From NCBI RefSeq assembly GCF_900101345.1, contig NZ_FMUX01000001.1:1-64000 (forward strand): DNA of 64,000 nucleotides, in the 5' to 3' direction. Below, one piece after another: positions 59,014 through 64,000 of the stretch (positions are counted from its first letter, which is position 1; the number at the start of each line of letters is the position of its first letter). Source of the DNA: Desulfoluna spongiiphila (GTDB taxonomy: Bacteria; Desulfobacterota; Desulfobacteria; Desulfobacterales; Desulfolunaceae). A program made the position numbers and the translations under genes. The notes under the pieces were generated by a model, which was given only the letters and a program-made list of their open reading frames with translations, was not told where the DNA came from and searched no databases.

Positions 59014-59144
59014 GCCCGTCGGCGGCGAGATCTCTCACCCTCGACATCGCATCCCACACTGGCTGGGGCCTGGGCGAACTCCTGGAACTCGACGGTGAGG
59101 AACTCCTGGCATGGCACCAGGCCCTGAGGGAAGCCCTGGAGTAA
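58768..59144 (+). CDS. Tail assembly chaperone E-E' fusion by -1 frameshift
   Basis: If ribosomes slip back one base on T_TTT_TTA (59001-59007), reading continues from ATC at 59007 through 45 more codons to TAA at 59142-59144. The added tail is ILSPSAARSLTLDIAS, HTGWGLGELLELDGEELLAW, HQALREALE, helical and with the W-x3-EL...ELLAWHQA pattern seen in GpE-type extensions. Total length is 125 residues. Both the slippery site and the open -1 frame match the known P2 E/E' and lambda G/GT arrangement. The extension binds the tape measure and the short form the tube. Frameshift efficiency is unknown; a possible stimulating structure is not obvious, though GC-rich DNA follows. Confidence 0.8.
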
Positions 59145-59162
59145 CGACGGGTATTAAAGGCA

Positions 59163-59216
59163 GCCTCCGGCGTCCCTGCCGGGGGCCAACCATTTAAAAA
59201 GGTTGCCAAACAGATA
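59163..59216 (+). repeat. Family B palindromic element, copy 8
   Basis: GCCTCCGGCGTCCCTGCCGG, GGGCCAACCATTTAAAAA, GGTTGCCAAACAGATA. It lies between the chaperone and tape-measure genes, inside the tail operon. Confidence 0.7.
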
Positions 59217-59281
59217 AAGGCCTCCTTCAATCCACAACCCGGGCAGGCCTGGGCTTGCCCCACTTACTTAGAGGAAAAAAC

Positions 59282-61486
59282 ATGGCATCCACAAACACGC
59301 TCATACTCCCCACGGATACCTCGGCCGCACAGGCCATGGTGGCAGCGGGTGAGGCCGTGATTGATCAGATCAGCCGCGTGGGTCAAAGCCTCAAAGGGTT
59401 TTCCCTCGGCCTCTCAGCGGTAAAGGCGCCCACTGATAATATAAAACGCACCACCCCGGGAGACGCCCTTGCGACCGCCCCGGAACCACCCAAAAACAAC
59501 ATGGGAGACGCCCTCGGCTCCCTGGCGTCCATCATTTCTAAACTGGGCAAGGCGGTGGCCCCCCTTCAAGAGACCGGAGAACTGGCCAAAGAAGCCTGGG
59601 ATGAAGCCAAAAGCGGCTTGGGCTCTGCCTACAAAGCATTCAAAGGCCTCAAAGGACAAAAGGAAACCACTGAAAAATCAAGCGAGGCTGATGTACCGAG
59701 CACACCCGGCAAAAAAAAGAGGCAAAAAAAGCCGGGTAAAAAGGGAAAAAAAAAGAGGCGCCCGGAAAAAGCGAAAACCGAATCTAAAAGCGACACAGAG
59801 ACCACACCCGGCAGTGTGTTTCAGCGCTTCGAAACCACGGCCTCTTCCTTTGAGACAGCCTTAGGCTCCCTTCAAGGCATCGACACAAGCGCCATCACCC
59901 TCCCCGCCAGCCTTGAGCCCCTCACCACCGTGGTTGCCGATTTCGGCGAAGGCCTGGGATCCATCCAGGAAAAAGCAGCCACCGCACAGGACGCCTGGAA
60001 CAGCGCCAAGGAAGGTATCGACGCCACAAAAAACGCCTGGGCATCCCTGAAGCAGGGATTTAAGGGAAAAGGAAAAGCCAAAAAAAACGACGCGGCCGAC
60101 AAGGAAAACACACCAGAACAACCCGGCACGGTCTTTCAGGGCATTGGGACGGCGGCCACGTCTTTCCAATCCGCCCTGGGAACCCTCCGGGGACTCGATA
60201 CAGGAAACGTCACCCTTCCCGCCAGCCTTGCCCCCCTCACCACCCTGGTCACCGATTTCGGGGAAGGCCTCGGTACCCTCAAAGAAAAGGCTGCAACCGC
60301 ACAGGAAGCCTGGGACAGCGCCAAAGAGGGCGTGGACGCAGCGAAAAACGTGTGGGCAGGCCTGAAACAGGGGCTCGGCGGGTCAAAAAAGGGTAACAAA
60401 AACACCTCGGGCAAGGCCAAGGACACAAGCAAGAAGGCACCCGGCGACCTCTTCCAAAACGCAAAAAAAGCCACGGCCGCCTTTGAGACCACCCTGGGGC
60501 GTATCGGCCAGGTGGCACACATGGACCTCGGCCTCCCTGCCCAGTTTGCCCCCCTGCAATCCATGCTCTCCAACGTGGGCAACGGCATCGATGCCGTTCA
60601 GGAAAAAGCCGAAACCGCCAAGGCCATCTGGGGAAACACCAAACAAGGCCTGGACATGGTGAAAACGGGTCTCACCACCATGTCCGGCATGGGCGGCCCC
60701 ATAGGGGGCGTTGCCACCAAGCTCCTCTCCATGGGCTCGGGGGTCAAGGCCCTGGGAGGCACCTTCATGAGCTTTGCAGGACGGGTGATTCCCATGATGG
60801 CAGGGGGAATCCGCGCCCTGTCCGCTGCCTTTATGACCAACCCCATCGGCCTGGCCATCGCCGGGATTGCCCTGGCCGCGGTGCTCATCATCAAATGCTG
60901 GAAACCTTTGGGTGCGTTTTTCAAAGGACTCTGGGGGGGCATTGTGGGGATGGCCAAGGGGGTCCTGGGCTGGCTCATGCCCACCTTCAAGGTCATCGGC
61001 GCCGTCTGGAAGACGTTTTCGGGACTTTTTTCAAAGAAAAAGAAGCCGGATGACGAGGAGCCCAAGGACAAAAAACTCGGAAAAACCCAGAAAAAAGAGA
61101 AAAAAAAGAAGAAGAAAAACTCAAAAGGAACGGCCAAAACCAAACCGGGCAACGCCCTTGCAAAGAATAAAAAAGGCAACAGCAAGGCCAAAGGAGCACG
61201 CACCGGCAACCCCACAAAACTGGGGAGCACCGCTACCAAGCCCGTAAAAAACCAATCGTTCACCCCGTCGCCCGCGAAACCAAAGAAAAACCGGGGAGCG
61301 GATACATCCGGGCAGCCCGCCAAGGCAGGAAAGAACAAGAGCAGGCAAACCCAACAAGGCGCCCCCTCGGGCGGCAGCCCCATCAATATCTATGTGTACG
61401 GCGCCGAGGGTCAATCCACACGGGAACTCGCCGAGGAAGTCCTGCGCCACCTGAAACGCGAACAGACACGGAGGTTTTATGACTGA
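59282..61486 (+). CDS. Tail tape-measure protein
   Basis: 734 residues, which would predict a tail of roughly 110 nm by the usual 1.5 A per residue rule. The N-terminal half holds three units of about 100 residues (nt about 59810-60120, 60121-60440, 60441-60700), each with FETALGSLxGxD, LPASLxPLTT, DFGEGLGxxxEKAATAQxAW and AKxGxDxxKNxW, linked by Lys-rich spacers. A hydrophobic region follows (FAGRVIPMMAGGIRALSAAF, LAIAGIALAAVLIIKCW, about residues 500-590), then a Lys-rich tail (KKKKKKNSKGTAK-type) and a C-terminal INIYVYGAEGQSTRELAEEVLRHL. The hydrophobic segments may insert in the target membrane. Start ATG at 59282 (AGAGGAAA upstream). Confidence 0.9.
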   Translation: MASTNTLILPTDTSAAQAMVAAGEAVIDQISRVGQSLKGFSLGLSAVKAPTDNIKRTTPGDALATAPEPPKNNMGDALGSLASIISKLGKAVAPLQETGELAKEAWDEAKSGLGSAYKAFKGLKGQKETTEKSSEADVPSTPGKKKRQKKPGKKGKKKRRPEKAKTESKSDTETTPGSVFQRFETTASSFETALGSLQGIDTSAITLPASLEPLTTVVADFGEGLGSIQEKAATAQDAWNSAKEGIDATKNAWASLKQGFKGKGKAKKNDAADKENTPEQPGTVFQGIGTAATSFQSALGTLRGLDTGNVTLPASLAPLTTLVTDFGEGLGTLKEKAATAQEAWDSAKEGVDAAKNVWAGLKQGLGGSKKGNKNTSGKAKDTSKKAPGDLFQNAKKATAAFETTLGRIGQVAHMDLGLPAQFAPLQSMLSNVGNGIDAVQEKAETAKAIWGNTKQGLDMVKTGLTTMSGMGGPIGGVATKLLSMGSGVKALGGTFMSFAGRVIPMMAGGIRALSAAFMTNPIGLAIAGIALAAVLIIKCWKPLGAFFKGLWGGIVGMAKGVLGWLMPTFKVIGAVWKTFSGLFSKKKKPDDEEPKDKKLGKTQKKEKKKKKKNSKGTAKTKPGNALAKNKKGNSKAKGARTGNPTKLGSTATKPVKNQSFTPSPAKPKKNRGADTSGQPAKAGKNKSRQTQQGAPSGGSPINIYVYGAEGQSTRELAEEVLRHLKREQTRRFYD

Positions 61487-61916
61487 GAAGCCGACAGAAG
61501 AGAAGACCGAAGAGCAACGAATCAAAGAGCACCAGATGATGGCCCTGGGTAACTATCGGTTTGCCGTGGACACCGCAGCGTATCAGGAGCTCCGGCACAC
61601 CACCCCCTTCACCTGGTCGGAAAAAAGCCGGAGCGGCCGCCGCCCTGCCCTGAAGTTCACGGGCATCGGCAAGGAGACCATCGAGCTCTCCGGTACCATC
61701 TACCCCAGCTACAAAGGGGGCCTCGGCCAGCTTGAGGCCATGCGGAAGGAGGCCCGACGGGGAAAGCCCCTGCACCTGTCCGACGGCTTCGGCAACACCC
61801 GGGGGCGATGGTGCATCGAGAGCATCGAGGATACCCAAACCTTTTTTCTGCCCAACGGTATCCCGCGAAAGCAGACCTTTCGCCTGACCCTGTCTGCCTA
61901 TGGAGACGACACATGA
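61479..61916 (+). CDS. Tail protein, P2 gpU type
   Basis: 145 residues, soluble. GpU pattern: MMALGNYRFAVDTAAYQELRHTTPFTWSEKSRSGRRPALKFTGIG (cut across) and ETIELSGTIYPSYKGGLGQLEAMR, then GFGNTRGRWCIESIEDTQTFF and the ending RKQTFRLTLSAYGDD. gpU is a small protein needed for tail completion. The ATG at 61479 lies inside the tape-measure end (8-bp overlap) with ACGGAGG 6 bp upstream. It overlaps the X gene by 4 bp. Confidence 0.9.
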   Translation: MTEKPTEEKTEEQRIKEHQMMALGNYRFAVDTAAYQELRHTTPFTWSEKSRSGRRPALKFTGIGKETIELSGTIYPSYKGGLGQLEAMRKEARRGKPLHLSDGFGNTRGRWCIESIEDTQTFFLPNGIPRKQTFRLTLSAYGDDT

Positions 61917-62119
61917 CCCATTACAAAACCAAAGACAACGACATGCTCGACGAGGTGGCGTTCCGCTACTACGGCACCACCCGCGGCACGGTGGAAATAA
62001 CCCTGGAGGCCAACCCCGGCCTTGCCGCCTGGGGGCCGAGGCTCCCCGCAGGGCTCACCGTGACCCTTCCGACCATCACCGGGCCCGTCACCGAGGCCCC
62101 CATCAGGTTGTGGGATTGA
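61913..62119 (+). CDS. Tail protein, P2 gpX type (LysM-like)
   Basis: 68 residues, the same size as P2 gpX (67). It contains a LysM-like fold: YKTKDNDMLDEVAFRYYGTTRG, LEANPGLAAWGPRLPAGLTVTLP. gpX-type proteins are small tail-completion or hub components. ATG at 61913 overlaps the gpU stop (ATGA), and the D-type gene begins 1 bp after the stop. Too short for confident family scoring on its own but the order U-X-D is a strong support. Confidence 0.87.
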   Translation: MTHYKTKDNDMLDEVAFRYYGTTRGTVEITLEANPGLAAWGPRLPAGLTVTLPTITGPVTEAPIRLWD

Positions 62120-62120
62120 T

Positions 62121-63089
62121 ATGACACCGGACTACAAAATAGAAGCCAACGGAAACGACATCACCGATACCGTCAAGGACCGTCTCATCTCCCTCACCGT
62201 CCTGGACGAGGCCGGACTCAAGTCCGACACCCTCGTCCTGGAACTGGACAACCGTGGAAACCGTGTGGCCCTTCCCGCCGTCGGAGCCCGTATCGAGGTG
62301 TGGCTGGGGTACGCCGAGAGCGGCCTGGCGTCCATGGGTACCTTTACGGCCGACGAACTCCGCGTGGAAGGCCCTGCCGAGACCCTCACCATCGTGGCCG
62401 ATGCAGCGGACATGACCGAGAGCCTCAAGGAGGTCAAGGAGAGATCCTGGCACGGAGTCACCCTGGGCGACCTGGTCAGTACCCTGGCCATGGAGCACGG
62501 GTTCACCCCCCAAATCCATAGCAGCCTGGAAAAAATTGCCCTTGGCCACCTGGACCAGGCCGAAAGCGACCTTCACCTGCTCACCCGCCTCGGCACGCGC
62601 TACGGGGCCATGGCCAAGACCGCAGCAGGTCGCCTCCTCTTCCTGCCCCGGGGCAAGGCCGCCACGGCCTCGGGCACGGCGATCCCCCCCGTGCACCTCA
62701 CGGCACAGGACCTCACCCGGTGGTCCATGAGGCAGGTAGCCCGCAAGGCGTATAGCTCCACCCTCGCCTTCTGGCAGGACACGGATCGAGGGGCCAAAGG
62801 CCACGCCCTGGTGGGGGCCGGTCACCCGCAACGGGTGCTCACGGTGCCCTCCCCAACGCCAGAAGCCGCCTACACCAAGGCCCTGGCCGCCCACCGCACA
62901 GCCCCGCAACAGGAGACCACCCTTGCCATAGAGTGTGCCGGGCGGTTCGACCTCATGACAGGCACGCCCCTGGACCTGCGGGAGATCGGCCCGGGCATCG
63001 ACGGCCCGTGGGTGCTGGACCACGTCACCCACACCCTGGACAGCACCGGGTACAACCTGAGGGCCAGGGCGCGGCCCAAGGCCTCATGA
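62121..63089 (+). CDS. Late-control/hub protein, P2 gpD type
   Basis: 322 residues, the gpD (T4 gp27-like) hub family: ALPAVGARIEVWLGYAESGLASMGTFTADELRVEGPAETLTIVADAADM (cut across) and SLEKIALGHLDQAESDLHLLTRLGTRYGAMAKTAAGRLLFLPRG (cut across), both typical. The C terminus FDLMTGTPLDLREIGPGIDGPWVLDHVTHTLDSTGYNLRARA (cut across) also fits. It forms the hub on which the spike sits. Last gene of the tail block. In P2 it is followed by the ogr activator; here only repeats follow, so control must come from the Mor-type gene at the front. Confidence 0.92.
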   Translation: MTPDYKIEANGNDITDTVKDRLISLTVLDEAGLKSDTLVLELDNRGNRVALPAVGARIEVWLGYAESGLASMGTFTADELRVEGPAETLTIVADAADMTESLKEVKERSWHGVTLGDLVSTLAMEHGFTPQIHSSLEKIALGHLDQAESDLHLLTRLGTRYGAMAKTAAGRLLFLPRGKAATASGTAIPPVHLTAQDLTRWSMRQVARKAYSSTLAFWQDTDRGAKGHALVGAGHPQRVLTVPSPTPEAAYTKALAAHRTAPQQETTLAIECAGRFDLMTGTPLDLREIGPGIDGPWVLDHVTHTLDSTGYNLRARARPKAS

Positions 63090-63122
63090 TGATAAAACCG
63101 AAAACCTTTGCCGTTCATATCT

Positions 63123-63260
63123 GGTGCACAGAGTGCACCTTACGGGCTGGGGGCTTTTGGTATGGTGTCGGTGGAACACGGGCGGGATTTTTAGTGAATG
63201 GGGAAGGTAAACCGGATCACTCACGGGATGCGAGATCGCGTAGGGTGCACTCCGTGCACC
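63123..63260. repeat. 138-bp element with 22-bp terminal inverted repeats, unit 1
   Basis: It starts GGTGCACAGAGTGCACCTTACG and ends CGTAGGGTGCACTCCGTGCACC; the ends are inverted copies of each other with few mismatches. The inside is non-coding. A 63-bp spacer separates it from unit 2. Confidence 0.9.
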
Positions 63261-63323
63261 AAAATGAAGCCCTGCATTCCGCGAAGGCCTCGCTGAAATC
63301 GAACGCCTTTGCAATCCGAACAT

Positions 63324-63461
63324 GGTGCACAGAGTGCACCCTACGGGCTGGGGGCTTTCGGTATGGTGTCGGTGGAGCACGGGCGGGATTTTTAGTGAAT
63401 GGGGAAGGCAAACCGGATCACTCACTGGATGCGAGATCGCGTAGGGTGCACTCCGTGCACC
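63324..63461. repeat. 138-bp element with 22-bp terminal inverted repeats, unit 2
   Basis: Same as unit 1 with only a few base changes; left end GGTGCACAGAGTGCACCCTACG. Spacing between unit starts is exactly 201 bp. The spacer (AAAATGAAGCCCTGCATTCC onward) is also repeated, so the array is a tandem duplication of element plus flank. Confidence 0.92.
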
Positions 63462-63524
63462 AAAATGAAGCCCTGCATTCCGCGAAGGCCTCGCTGAAAT
63501 CGAACGCCTTTGCAATCCGAACAT

Positions 63525-63662
63525 GGTGCACAGAGTGCACCCTACGGGCTGGGGGCTTTCGGTATGGTGTCGGTGGAGCACGGGCGGGATTTTTAGTGAA
63601 TGGGGAAGGCAAACCGGATCACTCACGGGAAGCGAGATCGCGTAGGGTGCACTCCGTGCACC
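63525..63662. repeat. 138-bp element with 22-bp terminal inverted repeats, unit 3
   Basis: Third copy, again 201 bp after the previous one. Its flanking spacer has one extra G (CCCTGGCATTCC). Confidence 0.92.
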
Positions 63663-63726
63663 AAAATGAAGCCCTGGCATTCCGCGAAGGCCTCGCTGAA
63701 ATCGAACGCCTTCGCAATCCGAACAT

Positions 63727-63755
63727 GGTGCACAGAGTGCCCCCTGCAAACCAAC
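63727..63755. repeat. Start of a fourth, truncated 138-bp unit
   Basis: GGTGCACAGAGTGCCCCCTGC matches the left end of the unit and then diverges, so the array ends here by a broken copy. Confidence 0.75.
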
Positions 63756-63801
63756 GGCCCGTCTTGAGTTTACCGAAAAATTCATCCGTTGAAACGGCCA
63801 T

Positions 63802-63829
63802 GGAACGCCGCACGCGTGTACGGCGCTCC
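63802..63829. repeat. Family C palindrome, degenerate copy
   Basis: GGAACGCCGCACGCGTGTACGGCGCTCC differs from the family C half element at a few positions but keeps the palindrome. It lies 25 bp beyond the end of the partial gene at 63854. Confidence 0.5.
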
Positions 63830-63853
63830 AAGAAGAATATCCATTACGGTGCC

Positions 63854-64000
63854 CTATGCCTCCCGCGGCTCGTCGAAAAACGACTGCCGGTCGAGGTCCT
63901 GCATGGTGCGGAGGGTGTAGGGGCCGTTTTTGGACTCTTCGAACCACTGCTCTGCCCTGGCCCGGCAGGCCGGGCAGACGCCTTTGGGGATATGGACCCC
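63854..64000 (-). CDS. C-terminal end of an unidentified gene
   Basis: The minus strand is open from the window edge to a TAG at 63854-63856, giving the last 48 residues: GVHIPKGVCPACRARAEQWF, then EESKNGPYTLRTMQDLDRQ and SFFDEPREA. The CPAC pair looks like half of a zinc-ribbon or rubredoxin-like site. Codon use and GC content fit the chromosome. The start lies beyond the window, and I cannot name a family. It is convergent with the tail operon and separated from it by the 201-bp array. Confidence 0.6.
   Translation of the reverse strand, partial: GVHIPKGVCPACRARAEQWFEESKNGPYTLRTMQDLDRQSFFDEPREA

Noticed and set aside
63123..63755. Possible CRISPR array
   Set aside because: The period is 201 bp, the spacers are identical to each other, and no cas gene is near. 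It is a tandem duplication, not spacer acquisition.
63084..63947. A 287-codon open frame on the minus strand across the repeat array
   Set aside because: It exists because the 201-bp period is a multiple of three, so one frame repeats without stops. The protein is a translated repeat without protein-like character. The real gene end on that strand is in a different frame and stops at 63854.

Overview
The window is GC-rich chromosomal DNA, apart from an AT-rich island at about 54.9-56.35 kb. It looks like a Desulfobacterota (sulfate-reducer type, Desulfobacterales-like) genome. The basis is the four-subunit 2-oxoacid:ferredoxin oxidoreductase operon, a complete dcw cluster with meso-DAP-type MurE, an EpmA/SUI1/AGCS gene set, and intergenic spaces full of GC-rich palindromic repeats. 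The species is not determinable from sequence reading alone. I see no rRNA, CRISPR array, integrase or transposase.

Layout. 0-9.6 kb: end of a coiled-coil membrane protein, a tandem universal stress protein behind a good sigma-54 promoter match, tRNA-Gly(CCC), an IscU/NifU-type scaffold, a DUF2845 protein, an NlpC/P60 lipoprotein, a SelD-associated-type flavoprotein, the kor operon (korDABC order) and an alkyltransferase-like protein. 9.9-17.9 kb: a Yej-like oligopeptide ABC operon (permease, permease, binding protein, two ATPases) whose binding-protein gene is split by a frameshift at a run of eight C, then a diacylglycerol-kinase-type lipid kinase. 18.2-35.3 kb: mraZ-rsmH-ftsL-ftsI-murE-murF-mraY-murD-ftsW-murG-murC-murB-ftsQ-ftsA-ftsZ, one strand, mostly overlapping or tightly spaced, without ddl. 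35.8-48.4 kb: peroxiredoxin, YkgJ-type cysteine-cluster protein, zinc-type ABC ATPase and permease, AGCS symporter, SUI1/YciH factor, a HAD-phosphatase/GDPD fusion lipoprotein, an RsmC-like methyltransferase, RsuA and EpmA.

48.4-63.1 kb is the most interesting part: a contractile phage-tail locus with its own regulators (a cleavable LexA/CI-like repressor, then a Mor/C-type activator on the opposite strand) followed by gp37-, V-, W-, J-, I-, fibre-, sheath-, tube-, E/E'-, tape-measure-, U-, X- and D-type genes. It has no capsid, portal, terminase, integrase or replication gene. That is the architecture of an R-type tailocin. Regulatory genes look Mu-like and the structural block P2-like. The tail chaperone carries a T_TTT_TTA slippery site giving an E/E'-like fusion. 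The distal fibre gene sits in the AT-rich island, as expected for an exchanged receptor-binding module. The locus ends at three 138-bp units with 22-bp terminal inverted repeats arranged at a 201-bp period.

A second theme is repeats. At least 14 copies of a hairpin element (family A), 8 of a related element (family B) and several of a GC-palindrome family (C) fill the intergenic spaces, including positions inside the kor, yej and tail operons.
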